From: Channallabes apus
Lineage: Eukaryota > Chordata > Actinopteri > Siluriformes > Clariidae
Assembly (NCBI GenBank): GCA_030522415.1
Contig: JAMASW010000031.1
Location: forward strand, 703,993-767,992
Direction of reading: 5' to 3'
DNA length: 64,000 nt
The first letter of the stretch is position 1, and each line of letters opens with the position of its first letter. Positions 25,701 through 38,994 of the stretch are shown here, piece by piece. The notes beneath the pieces are model-generated. The model was not told the origin of the DNA. It did not search any database and saw nothing but the letters and a program-made list of their open reading frames with translations. A program made the position numbers and the translations under genes.

Positions 25701-27922
25701 AAAGCGTTTGCTGCGCTCTTAGCTCTGTACGAGCTCAGGAAAGCGGTTTTCTCACACAACTAATGCATAGTTATATAAAACAAACAAAATCAGTTTGTAT
25801 TCATTTCTCTGAAACAAAATGAGAAAAAGAACAACAAAAAAGTTGTTTTTCAACATGTATACAAAGAATGCATTAATGTATTGAAAATGATCATCTCTTC
25901 CACTTTCATGCACAAGACGGTGAGATAAAGCGTTTGCTGCGTTCTTAGCTCTGTACGAGCTCAGGAAAGCGGTTTTCTCACACAACTAATGCATAGTTAT
26001 GTAAAACAAACAAAATCAGTTTGTATTCATTTTTCTGGAACAAAATGCGAAAAAGAATAACAAAAAAGTTGTTTTTCAACATGTATACAAAGAATGCATT
26101 AATGTATTGAAAATGATCATCTCTTCCACTTTCATGCACAAGACGGTGAGATAAAGCGTTTGCTGCGTTCTTAGCTCTGTACGAGCTCAGGAAAGCGGTT
26201 TTCTCACACAACTAATGTATAGTTATGTAAAACAAACAAAATCAGTTTGTATTCATTTTTCTGGAACAAAATGCGAAAAAGAATTAAAAAAAAGTTGTTT
26301 TTCAACATGTATACAAAGAATGCATTAATGTATTGAAAATGATCATCTCTTCCACTTTCATGCACAAGACGGTGAGATAAAGCGTTTGCTGCGTTCTTAG
26401 CTCTGTACGAGCTCAGGAAAGCGGTTTTCTCACACAACTAATGCATAGTTATGTAAAACAAACAAAATCAGTTTGTATTCATTTTTCTGGAACAAAATGA
26501 GAAAAAGAATAACAAAAAAGTTGTTTTTCAACATGTATACAAAGAATGCATTAATGTATTGAAAATGATCATCTCTTCCACTTTCATGCACAACACGGTG
26601 AGATAAAGCGTTTGCTGCGTTCTTAGCTCTGTACGAGCTCAGGAAAGCGGTTTTCTCACACAACTAATGCATAGTTATGTAAAACAAACAAAATCAGTTT
26701 GTATTCATTTTTCTGGAACAAAATGAGAAAAAGAATAACAAAAAAGTTGTTTTTCAACATGTATTCAAAGAATGCATTAATGTATTGAAAATGATCATCT
26801 CTTCCACTTTCATGCACAACACGGTGAGATAAAGCGTTCGCTGCGTTCTTAGCGCTGTACGAGCTCAGGAAAGCGGTTTTCTCACACAACTAACGTATAG
26901 TTATGTAAAACAAACAAAATCAGTTTGTATTCATTTTTCTGGAACAAAATGAGGATCAGAATAACAAAAAAGTTGTTTGTCAACATGTATACAAAGAATG
27001 CATAAATGTATTGAAAATGATCATCTCTTCCACTTTCATGCACAACACGCTGAGATAAAGCGTTTGCTGCGTTCTTAGCTCTGTACGAGCCCAGGAAAGC
27101 GGTTTTCTCACACAACTAATGCATAGTTATATAAAACAAACAAAATCAGTTTGTATTCATTTCTCTGAAACAAAATGCGAAAAAGAATAACAAAAAAGTT
27201 GTTTTTCAACATGTATACAAAGAATGCATTAATGTATTGAAAATGATCATCTCTTCCACTTTCATGCACAAGACGGTGAGATAAAGCGTTTGCTGCGTTC
27301 TTAGCTCTGTACGAGCTCAGGAAAGCGGTTTTCTCACACAACTAATGTATAGTTATGTAAAACAAACAAAATCAGTTTGTATTCATTTTTCTGGAACAAA
27401 ATGAGAAAAAGAATAACAAAAAAGTTGTTTTTCAACATGTATTCAAAGAATGCATTAATGTATTGAAAATGATCATCTCTTCCACTTTCATGCACAACAC
27501 GCTGAGATAAAGCGTTTGCTGCGTTCTTAGCTCTGTACGAGCTCAGGAAAGCGGTTTTCTCACACAACTAATGCATAGTTATGTAAAACAAACAAAATCA
27601 GTTTGTATTCATTTTTCTGGAACAAAATGCGAAAAAGAATAACAAAAAAGATGTTTTTCAACATGTATTCAAAGAATGCATTAATGTATTGAAAATGATC
27701 ATCTCTTCCACTTTCATGCACAACACGCTGAGATAAAGCGTTTGCTGCGTTCTTAGCTCTGTACGAGCCCAGGAAAGCGGTTTTCTCACACAACTAATGC
27801 ATAGTTATATAAAACAAACAAAATCAGTTTGTATTCATTTCTCTGAAACAAAATGCGAAAAAGAATAACAAAAAAGTTGTTTTTCAACATGTATACAAAG
27901 AATGCATTAATGTATTGAAAAT
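19787..27922. repeat. HOR-B unit 1, internally expanded (36 monomers, 8136 bp)
   Basis: The unit starts with the private G65T change (19851), which recurs at 27987, 31828 and 36121. The second monomer boundary carries C13G (20251). A module of three monomers follows: GATC(162-165) with C102; then C71/G129; then T54C/C170. It is repeated at 20691, 21595, 22951 and 25211, with 1, 3 and 7 intervening monomers. T212A monomers lie at 24533 and 26793. The unit is about twice as long as units 2 and 3 because of this nested amplification. Confidence 0.82.
20691..25210. repeat. Nested amplification inside HOR-B unit 1
   Basis: The three-monomer module starting at 20691 returns at 21595 (904 bp), 22951 (1356 bp) and 25211 (2260 bp), which are steps of 4, 6 and 10 monomers. 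Each repeat adds monomers after the module in the order found in later HOR-B units. A stepwise series of unequal exchanges with moving breakpoints explains this, rather than one clean amplification. The monomer at 24759 is a chimera: A113 from type Y on the left, A171T/C173A on the right. Confidence 0.8.
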
Positions 27923-30900
27923 GATCATCTCTTCCACTTTCATGCACAAGACGGTGAGATAAAGCGTTTGCTGCGTTCTTAGCTCTTTACGAGCTCAGGA
28001 AAGCGGTTTTCTCACACAACTAATGCATAGTTATGTAAAACAAACAAAATCAGTTTGTATTCATTTTTCTGGAACAAAATGAGAAAAAGAATAACAAAAA
28101 AGTTGTTTTTCAACATGTATACAAAGAATGCATTAATGTATTGAAAATGATCATCTCTTCCACTTTCATGCACAACACGGTGAGATAAAGCGTTTGCTGC
28201 GTTCTTAGCTCTGTACGACCTCAGGAAAGCGGTTTTCTCACACAACTAATGTATAGTTATGTAAAACAAACAAAATGAGTTTGTATTCATTTTTCTGGAA
28301 CAAAATGAGAAAAAGAATAACAAAAAAGTTGTTTTTCAACATGTATTCAAAGAATGCATTAATGTATTGAAAATGATCATCTCTTCGACTTTCATGCACA
28401 ACACGGTGAGATAAAGCGTTAGCTGCGTTCTTAGCGCTGTACGAGCTCAGGAAAGCGGTTTTCTCACACAACTAACGTATAGTTATGTAAAACAAACAAA
28501 ATCAGTTTGTATTCATTTTTCTGGAACAAAATGAGAAACAGAATAACAAAAAAGTTGTTTGTCAACATGTATACAAAGAATGCATTAATGTATTGAAAAT
28601 GATCATCTCTTCCACTTTCATGCACAACACGGTGAGATAAAGCGTTTGCTGCGTTCTTAGCTCTGTACGACCTCAGGAAAGCGGTTTTCTCACACAACTA
28701 ATGTATAGTTATGTAAAACAAACAAAATGAGTTTGTATTCATTTTTCTGGAACAAAATGAGAAAAAGAATAACAAAAAAGTTGTTTTTCAACATGTATTC
28801 AAAGAATGCATTAATGTATTGAAAATGATCATCTCTTCCACTTTCATGCACAACACGGTGAGATAAAGCGTTTGCTGCGTTCTTAGCTCTGTACGAGCTC
28901 AGGAAAGCGGTTTTCTCACACAACTAACGTATAGTTATGTAAAACAAACAAAATCAGTTTGTATTCATTTTTCTGGAACAAAATGAGGATCAGAATAACA
29001 AAAAAGTTGTTTGTCAACATGTATACAAAGAATGCATTAATGTATTGAAAATGATCATCTCTTCCACTTTCATGCACAACACGGTGAGATAAAGCGTTTG
29101 CTGCGTTCTTAGCTCTGTACGACCTCAGGAAAGCGGTTTTCTCACACAACTAATGTATAGTTATGTAAAACAAACAAAATGAGTTTGTATTCATTTTTCT
29201 GGAACAAAATGAGAAAAAGAATAACAAAAAAGTTGTTTTTCAACATGTATTCAAAGAATGCATTAATGTATTGAAAATGATCATCTCTTCCACTTTCATG
29301 CACAACACGGTGAGATAAAGCGTTTGCTGCGCTCTTAGCTCTGTACGAGCTCAGGAAAGCGGTTTTCTCACACAACTAATGCATAGTTATATAAAACAAA
29401 CAAAATCAGTTTGTATTCATTTCTCTGAAACAAAATGAGAAAAAGAACAACAAAAAAGTTGTTTTTCAACATGTATACAAAGAATGCATTAATGTATTGA
29501 AAATGATCATCTCTTCCACTTTCATGCACAAGACGGTGAGATAAAGCGTTTGCTGCGTTCTTAGCTCTGTACGAGCTCAGGAAAGCGGTTTTCTCACACA
29601 ACTAATGCATAGTTATGTAAAACAAACAAAATCAGTTTGTATTCATTTTTCTGGAACAAAATGCGAAAAAGAATAACAAAAAAGTTGTTTTTCAACATGT
29701 ATACAAAGAATGCATTAATGTATTGAAAATGATCATCTCTTCCACTTTCATGCACAAGACGGTGAGATAAAGCGTTTGCTGCGTTCTTAGCTCTGTACGA
29801 GCTCAGGAAAGCGGTTTTCTCACACAACTAATGTATAGTTATGTAAAACAAACAAAATCAGTTTGTATTCATTTTTCTGGAACAAAATGCGAAAAAGAAT
29901 TAAAAAAAAGTTGTTTTTCAACATGTATACAAAGAATGCATTAATGTATTGAAAATGATCATCTCTTCCACTTTCATGCACAAGACGGTGAGATAAAGCG
30001 TTTGCTGCGTTCTTAGCTCTGTACGAGCTCAGGAAAGCGGTTTTCTCACACAACTAATGCATAGTTATGTAAAACAAACAAAATCAGTTTGTATTCATTT
30101 TTCTGGAACAAAATGAGAAAAAGAATAACAAAAAAGTTGTTTTTCAACATGTATTCAAAGAATGCATTAATGTATTGAAAATGATCATCTCTTCCACTTT
30201 CATGCACAACACGGTGAGATAAAGCGTTCGCTGCGTTCTTAGCGCTGTACGAGCTCAGGAAAGCGGTTTTCTCACACAACTAACGTATAGTTATGTAAAA
30301 CAAACAAAATCAGTTTGTATTCATTTTTCTGGAACAAAATGAGGATCAGAATAACAAAAAAGTTGTTTGTCAACATGTATACAAAGAATGCATAAATGTA
30401 TTGAAAATGATCATCTCTTCCACTTTCATGCACAACACGCTGAGATAAAGCGTTTGCTGCGTTCTTAGCTCTGTACGAGCCCAGGAAAGCGGTTTTCTCA
30501 CACAACTAATGCATAGTTATATAAAACAAACAAAATCAGTTTGTATTCATTTCTCTGAAACAAAATGCGAAAAAGAATAACAAAAAAGTTGTTTTTCAAC
30601 ATGTATACAAAGAATGCATTAATGTATTGAAAATGATCATCTCTTCCACTTTCATGCACAAGACGGTGAGATAAAGCGTTTGCTGCGTTCTTAGCTCTGT
30701 ACGAGCTCAGGAAAGCGGTTTTCTCACACAACTAATGTATAGTTATGTAAAACAAACAAAATCAGTTTGTATTCATTTTTCTGGAACAAAATGAGAAAAA
30801 GAATAACAAAAAAGTTGTTTTTCAACATGTATTCAAAGAATGCATTAATGTATTGAAAATGATCATCTCTTCCACTTTCATGCACAACACGCTGAGATAA

Positions 30901-31763
30901 AGCGTTTGCTGCGTTCTTAGCTCTGTACGAGCCCAGGAAAGCGGTTTTCTCACACAACTAATGCATAGTTATATAAAACAAACAAAATCAGTTTGTATTC
31001 ATTTCTCTGAAACAAAATGCGAAAAAGAATAACAAAAAAGATGTTTTTCAACATGTATACAAAGAATGCATTAATGTATTGAAAATGATCATCTCTTCCA
31101 CTTTCATGCACAAGACGGTGAGATAAAGCGTTTGCTGCGTTCTTAGCTCTGTACGAGCTCAGGAAAGCGGTTTTCTCACACAACTAATGCATAGTTATGT
31201 AAAACAAACAAAATCAGTTTGTATTCATTTTTTGGAACAAAATGAGAAAAAGAATAACAAAAAAGTTGTTTTTCAACATGTATACAAAGAATGCATTAAT
31301 GTATTGAAAATGATCATCTCTTCCACTTTCATGCACAACACGGTGAGATAAAGCGTTTGCTGCGTTCTTAGCTCTGTACGAGCTCAGGAAAGCGGTTTTC
31401 TCACACAACTAATGCATAGTTATGTAAAACAAACAAAATCAGTTTGTATTCATTTTTCTGGAACAAAATGAGAAAAAGAATAACAAAAAAGTTGTTTTTC
31501 AACATGTATTCAAAGAATGCATTAATGTATTGAAAATGATCATCTCTTCCACTTTCATGCACAACACGCTGAGATAAAGCGTTTGCTGCGTTCTTAGCTC
31601 TGTACGAGCCCAGGAAAGCGGTTTTCTCACACAACTAATGCATAGTTATATAAAACAAACAAAATCAGTTTGTATTCATTTCTCTGAAACAAAATGCGAA
31701 AAAGAATAACAAAAAAGTTGTTTTTCAACATGTATACAAAGAATGCATTAATGTATTGAAAAT
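27923..31763. repeat. HOR-B unit 2 (17 monomers, 3841 bp)
   Basis: Begins with G65T (27987) and C13G in the third monomer (28387). It contains the GATC, C71/G129 and T54C/C170 module from 28827, the T212A monomer at 30183 (30394), the T181A monomer, and the 225-bp monomer at 31087. The length is 17 x 226 minus 1. Relative to unit 3 it lacks one type-H monomer before the GATC/T212A monomer. Confidence 0.87.
31087..31311. repeat. 225-bp monomer (loss of C147)
   Basis: C147 loss near 31227-31234, again directly after a T181A monomer. It supports common descent with the copies in HOR-A and HOR-B unit 3. Confidence 0.95.
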
Positions 31764-34700
31764 GATCATCTCTTCCACTTTCATGCACAAGACGGTGAGA
31801 TAAAGCGTTTGCTGCGTTCTTAGCTCTTTACGAGCTCAGGAAAGCGGTTTTCTCACACAACTAATGCATAGTTATGTAAAACAAACAAAATCAGTTTGTA
31901 TTCATTTTTCTGGAACAAAATGAGAAAAAGAATAACAAAAAAGTTGTTTTTCAACATGTATACAAAGAATGCATTAATGTATTGAAAATGATCATCTCTT
32001 CCACTTTCATGCACAAGACGGTGAGATAAAGCGTTTGCTGCGTTCTTAGCTCTGTACGACCTCAGGAAAGCGGTTTTCTCACACAACTAATGTATAGTTA
32101 TGTAAAACAAACAAAATGAGTTTGTATTCATTTTTCTGGAACAAAATGAGAAAAAGAATAACAAAAAAGTTGTTTTTCAACATGTATTCAAAGAATGCAT
32201 TAATGTATTGAAAATGATCATCTCTTCGACTTTCATGCACAACACGGTGAGATAAAGCGTTAGCTGCGTTCTTAGCGCTGTACGAGCTCAGGAAAGCGGT
32301 TTTCTCACACAACTAACGTATAGTTATGTAAAACAAACAAAATCAGTTTGTATTCATTTTTCTGGAACAAAATGAGAAACAGAATAACAAAAAAGTTGTT
32401 TGTCAACATGTATACAAAGAATGCATTAATGTATTGAAAATGATCATCTCTTCCACTTTCATGCACAACACGGTGAGATAAAGCGTTTGCTCCGTTCTTA
32501 GCTCTGTACGACCTCAGGAAAGCGGTTTTCTCACACAACTAATGTATAGTTATGTAAAACAAGCAAAATGAGTTTGTATTCATTTTTCTGGAACAAAATG
32601 AGAAAAAGAATAACAAAAAAGTTGTTTTTCAACATGTATTCAAAGAATGCATTAATGTATTGAAAATGATCATCTCTTCCACTTTCATGCACAACACGGT
32701 GAGATAAAGCGTTTGCTGCATTCTTAGCTCTGTACGAGCTCAGGAAAGCGGTTTTCTCACACAACTAACGTATAGTTATGTAAAACAAACAAAATCAGTT
32801 TGTATTCATTTTTCTGGAACAAAATGAGGATCAGAATAACAAAAAAGTTGTTTGTCAACATGTATACAAAGAATGCATTAATGTATTGAAAATGATCATC
32901 TCTTCCACTTTCATGCACAACACGGTGAGATAAAGCGTTTGCTGCGTTCTTAGCTCTGTACGACCTCAGGAAAGCGGTTTTCTCACACAACTAATGTATA
33001 GTTATGTAAAACAAACAAAATGAGTTTGTATTCATTTTTCTGGAACAAAATGAGAAAAAGAATAACAAAAAAGTTGTTTTTCAACATGTATTCAAAGAAT
33101 GCATTAATGTATTGAAAATGATCATCTCTTCGACTTTCATGCACAACACGGTGAGATAAAGCGTTAGCTGCGTTCTTAGCGCTGTACGAGCTCAGGAAAG
33201 CGGTTTTCTCACACAACTAACGTATAGTTATGTAAAACAAACAAAATCAGTTTGTATTCATTTTTCTGGAACAAAATGAGAAACAGAATAACAAAAAAGT
33301 TGTTTGTCAACATGTATACAAAGAATGCATTAATGTATTGAAAATGATCATCTCTTCCACTTTCATGCACAACACGGTGAGATAAAGCGTTTGCTGCGTT
33401 CTTAGCTCTGTACGAGCTCAGGAAAGCGGTTTTCTCACAAAACTAACGTATAGTTATGTAAAACAAACAAAATCAGTTTGTATTCATTTTTCTGGAACAA
33501 AATGAGGATCAGAATAACAAAAAAGTTGTTTGTCAACATGTATACAAAGAATGCATTAATGTATTGAAAATGATCATCTCTTCCACTTTCATGCACAACA
33601 CGGTGAGATAAAGCGTTTGCTGCGTTCTTAGCTCTGTACGAGCTCAGGAAAGCGGTTTTCTCACACAACTAATGCATAGTTATGTAAAACAAACAAAATG
33701 AGTTTGTATTCATTTTTCTGGAACAAAATGCGAAAAAGAATAACAAAAAAGTTGTTTTTCAACATGTATACAAAGAATGCATTAATGTATTGAAAATGAT
33801 CATCTCTTCCACTTTCATGCACAAGACGGTGAGATAAAGCGTTTGCTGCGTTCTTAGCTCTGTACGAGCTCAGGAAAGCGGTTTTCTCACACAACTAATG
33901 TATAGTTATGTAAAACAAACAAAATCAGTTTGTATTCATTTTTCTGGAACAAAATGCGAAAAAGAATTAAAAAAAAGTTGTTTTTCAACATGTATACAAA
34001 GAATGCATTAATGTATTGAAAATGATCATCTCTTCCACTTTCATGCACAAGACGGTGAGATAAAGCGTTTGCTGCGTTCTTAGCTCTGTACGAGCTCAGG
34101 AAAGCGGTTTTCTCACACAACTAATGCATAGTTATGTAAAACAAACAAAATCAGTTTGTATTCATTTTTCTGGAACAAAATGAGAAAAAGAATAACAAAA
34201 AAGTTGTTTTTCAACATGTATACAAAGAATGCATTAATGTATTGAAAATGATCATCTCTTCCACTTTCATGCACAAGACGATGAGATAAAGCGTTTGCTG
34301 CGTTCTTAGCTCTGTACGAGCTCAGGAAAGCGGTTTTCTCACACAACTAATGCATAGTTATGTAAAACAAACAAAATCAGTTTGTATTCATTTTTCTGGA
34401 ACAAAATGAGAAAAAGAATAACAAAAAAGTTGTTTTTCAACATGTATTCAAAGAATGCATTAATGTATTGAAAATGATCATCTCTTCCACTTTCATGCAC
34501 AACACGGTGAGATAAAGCGTTCGCTGCGTTCTTAGCGCTGTACGAGCTCAGGAAAGCGGTTTTCTCACACAACTAACGTATAGTTATGTAAAACAAACAA
34601 AATCAGTTTGTATTCATTTTTCTGGAACAAAATGAGGATCAGAATAACAAAAAAGTTGTTTGTCAACATGTATACAAAGAATGCATAAATGTATTGAAAA

Positions 34701-36056
34701 TGATCATCTCTTCCACTTTCATGCACAACACGCTGAGATAAAGCGTTTGCTGCGTTCTTAGCTCTGTACGAGCCCAGGAAAGCGGTTTTCTCACACAACT
34801 AATGCATAGTTATATAAAACAAACAAAATCAGTTTGTATTCATTTCTCTGAAACAAAATGCGAAAAAGAATAACAAAAAAGTTGTTTTTCAACATGTATA
34901 CAAAGAATGCATTAATGTATTGAAAATGATCATCTCTTCCACTTTCATGCACAAGACGGTGAGATAAAGCGTTTGCTGCGTTCTTAGCTCTGTACGAGCT
35001 CAGGAAAGCGGTTTTCTCACACAACTAATGTATAGTTATGTAAAACAAACAAAATCAGTTTGTATTCATTTTTCTGGAACAAAATGAGAAAAAGAATAAC
35101 AAAAAAGTTGTTTTTCAACATGTATTCAAAGAATGCATTAATGTATTGAAAATGATCATCTCTTCCACTTTCATGCACAACACGCTGAGATAAAGCGTTT
35201 GCTGCGTTCTTAGCTCTGTACGAGCCCAGGAAAGCGGTTTTCTCACACAACTAATGCATAGTTATATAAAACAAACAAAATCAGTTTGTATTCATTTCTC
35301 TGAAACAAAATGCGAAAAAGAATAACAAAAAAGATGTTTTTCAACATGTATACAAAGAATGCATTAATGTATTGAAAATGATCATCTCTTCCACTTTCAT
35401 GCACAAGACGGTGAGATAAAGCGTTTGCTGCGTTCTTAGCTCTGTACGAGCTCAGGAAAGCGGTTTTCTCACACAACTAATGCATAGTGATGTAAAACAA
35501 ACAAAATCAGTTTGTATTCATTTTTTGGAACAAAATGAGAAAAAGAATAACAAAAAAGTTGTTTTTCAACATGTATACAAAGAATGCATTAATGTATTGA
35601 AAATGATCATCTCTTCCACTTTCATGCACAACACGGTGAGATAAAGCGTTTGCTGCGTTCTTAGCTCTGTACGAGCTCAGGAAAGCGGTTTTCTCACACA
35701 ACTAATGCATAGTTATGTAAAACAAACAAAATCAGTTTGTATTCATTTTTCTGGAACAAAATGAGAAAAAGAATAACAAAAAAGTTGTTTTTCAACATGT
35801 ATTCAAAGAATGCATTAATGTATTGAAAATGATCATCTCTTCCACTTTCATGCACAACACGCTGAGATAAAGCGTTTGCTGCGTTCTTAGCTCTGTACGA
35901 GCCCAGGAAAGCGGTTTTCTCACACAACTAATGCATAGTTATATAAAACAAACAAAATCAGTTTGTATTCATTTCTCTGAAACAAAATGCGAAAAAGAAT
36001 AACAAAAAAGTTGTTTTTCAACATGTATACAAAGAATGCATTAATGTATTGAAAAT
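31764..36056. repeat. HOR-B unit 3 (19 monomers, 4293 bp)
   Basis: Starts with G65T (31828). C13G occurs twice (32228 and 33132), because a short internal duplication inserted a second C13G monomer where unit 2 has the C71/G129 and T54C/C170 monomers. T212A is at 34687 and the 225-bp monomer at 35380. Several single-copy variants occur, for example at 32491 and 32720. Confidence 0.85.
35380..35604. repeat. 225-bp monomer (loss of C147)
   Basis: C147 loss near 35519-35527, following a T181A monomer. It lies 4293 bp after the copy at 31087, matching the spacing of the HOR-B units. Confidence 0.95.
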
Positions 36057-36282
36057 GATCATCTCTTCCACTTTCATGCACAAGACGGTGAGATAAAGCG
36101 TTTGCTGCGTTCTTAGCTCTTTACGAGCTCAGGAAAGCGGTTTTCTCACACAACTAATGCATAGTTATGTAAAACAAACAAAATCAGTTTGTATTCATTT
36201 TTCTGGAACAAAATGAGAAAAAGAATAACAAAAAAGTTGTTTTTCAACATGTATACAAAGAATGCATTAATGTATTGAAAAT
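36057..36282. repeat. HOR-B unit 4, first monomer
   Basis: Carries the last G65T in the window (36121). The HOR-B order continues for six more monomers and is then interrupted by a local six-monomer duplication. Confidence 0.82.
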
Positions 36283-37638
36283 GATCATCTCTTCCACTTT
36301 CATGCACAACACGGTGAGATAAAGCGTTTGCTGCGTTCTTAGCTCTGTACGACCTCAGGAAAGCGGTTTTCTCACACAACTAATGTATAGTTATGTAAAA
36401 CAAACAAAATGAGTTTGTATTCATTTTTCTGGAACAAAATGAGAAAAAGAATAACAAAAAAGTTGTTTTTCAACATGTATTCAAAGAATGCATTAATGTA
36501 TTGAAAATGATCATCTCTTCGACTTTCATGCACAACACGGTGAGATAAAGCGTTAGCTGCGTTCTTAGCGCTGTACGAGCTCAGGAAAGCGGTTTTCTCA
36601 CACAACTAACGTATAGTTATGTAAAACAAACAAAATCAGTTTGTATTCATTTTTCTGGAACAAAATGAGAAACAGAATAACAAAAAAGTTGTTTGTCAAC
36701 ATGTATACAAAGAATGCATTAATGTATTGAAAATGATCATCTCTTCCACTTTCATGCACAACACGGTGAGATAAAGCGTTTGCTGCGTTCTTAGCTCTGT
36801 ACGACCTCAGGAAAGCGGTTTTCTCACACAACTAATGTATAGTTATGTAAAACAAACAAAATGAGTTTGTATTCATTTTTCTGGAACAAAATGAGAAAAA
36901 GAATAACAAAAAAGTTGTTTTTCAACATGTATTCAAAGAATGCATTAATGTATTGAAAATGATCATCTCTTCCACTTTCATGCACAACACGGTGAGATAA
37001 AGCGTTTGCTGCGTTCTTAGCTCTGTACGAGCTCAGGAAAGCGGTTTTCTCACACAACTAACGTATAGTTATGTAAAACAAACAAAATCAGTTTGTATTC
37101 ATTTTTCTGGAACAAAATGAGGATCAGAATAACAAAAAAGTTGTTTGTCAACATGTATACAAAGAATGCATTAATGTATTGAAAATGATCATCTCTTCCA
37201 CTTTCATGCACAACACGGTGAGATAAAGCGTTTGCTGCGTTCTTAGCTCTGTACGACCTCAGGAAAGCGGTTTTCTCACACAACTAATGTATAGTTATGT
37301 AAAACAAACAAAATGAGTTTGTATTCATTTTTCTGGAACAAAATGAGAAAAAGAATAACAAAAAAGTTGTTTTTCAACATGTATTCAAAGAATGCATTAA
37401 TGTATTGAAAATGATCATCTCTTCCACTTTCATGCACAACACGGTGAGATAAAGCGTTTGCTGCGCTCTTAGCTCTGTACGAGCTCAGGAAAGCGGTTTT
37501 CTCACACAACTAATGTATAGTTATGTAAAACAAACAAGATCAGTTTGTATTCATTTTTCTGGAACAAAATGAGAAAAAGAACAACAAAAAAGTTGTTTTT
37601 CAACATGTATACAAAGAATGCATTAATGTATTGAAAAT
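36283..37638. repeat. 1356-bp tandem duplication, copy 1 (6 monomers)
   Basis: Order: G129; C13G with C102/AAACAG/G187; C71/G129; GATC(162-165); C71/G129; T54C with A126G and C170. The next 1356 bp repeat the same order. A126G appears here for the first time with the T54C/C170 monomer. Copies before 30 kb lack it and have type-Y changes instead, so this monomer was re-made by conversion. Confidence 0.87.
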
Positions 37639-38994
37639 GATCATCTCTTCCACTTTCATGCACAACACGGTGAGATAAAGCGTTTGCTGCGTTCTTAGCT
37701 CTGTACGAGCTCAGGAAAGCGGTTTTCTCACACAACTAATGCATAGTTATATAAAACAAACAAAATGAGTTTGTATTCATTTTTCTGGAACAAAATGAGA
37801 AAAAGAATAACAAAAAAGTTGTTTTTCAACATGTATTCAAAGAATGCATTAATGTATTGAAAATGATCATCTCTTCGACTTTCATGCACAACACGGTGAG
37901 ATAAAGCGTTAGCTGCGTTCTTAGCGCTGTACGAGCTCAGGAAAGCGGTTTTCTCACACAACTAACGTATAGTTATGTAAAACAAACAAAATCAGTTTGT
38001 ATTCATTTTTCTGGAACAAAATGAGAAACAGAATAACAAAAAAGTTGTTTGTCAACATGTATACAAAGAATGCATTAATGTATTGAAAATGATCATCTCT
38101 TCCACTTTCATGCACAACACGGTGAGATAAAGCGTTTGCTGCGTTCTTAGCTCTGTACGACCTCAGGAAAGCGGTTTTCTCACACAACTAATGTATAGTT
38201 ATGTAAAACAAACAAAATGAGTTTGTATTCATTTTTCTGGAACAAAATGAGAAAAAGAATAACAAAAAAGTTGTTTTTCAACATGTATTCAAAGAATGCA
38301 TTAATGTATTGAAAATGATCATCTCTTCCACTTTCATGCACAACACGGTGAGATAAAGCGTTTGCTGCGTTCTTAGCTCTGTACGAGCTCAGGAAAGCGG
38401 TTTTCTCACACAACTAACGTATAGTTATGTAAAACAAACAAAATCAGTTTGTATTCATTTTTCTGGAACAAAATGAGGATCAGAATAACAAAAAAGTTGT
38501 TTGTCAACATGTATACAAAGAATGCATTAATGTATTGAAAATGATCATCTCTTCCACTTTCATGCACAACACGGTGAGATAAAGCGTTTGCTGCGTTCTT
38601 AGCTCTGTACGACCTCAGGAAAGCGGTTTTCTCACACAACTAATGTATAGTTATGTAAAACAAACAAAATGAGTTTGTATTCATTTTTCTGGAACAAAAT
38701 GAGAAAAAGAATAACAAAAAAGTTGTTTTTCAACATGTATTCAAAGAATGCATTAATGTATTGAAAATGATCATCTCTTCCACTTTCATGCACAACACGG
38801 TGAGATAAAGCGTTTGCTGCGCTCTTAGCTCTGTACGAGCTCAGGAAAGCGGTTTTCTCACACAACTAATGTATAGTTATGTAAAACAAACAAGATCAGT
38901 TTGTATTCATTTTTCTGGAACAAAATGAGAAAAAGAACAACAAAAAAGTTGTTTTTCAACATGTATACAAAGAATGCATTAATGTATTGAAAAT
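37639..38994. repeat. 1356-bp tandem duplication, copy 2
   Basis: Second copy of the six-monomer series. Its first monomer is a chimera: A113 as in type Y, but G129, G150 and A160 as in type H, placing an exchange point between monomer positions 113 and 129. Confidence 0.86.
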
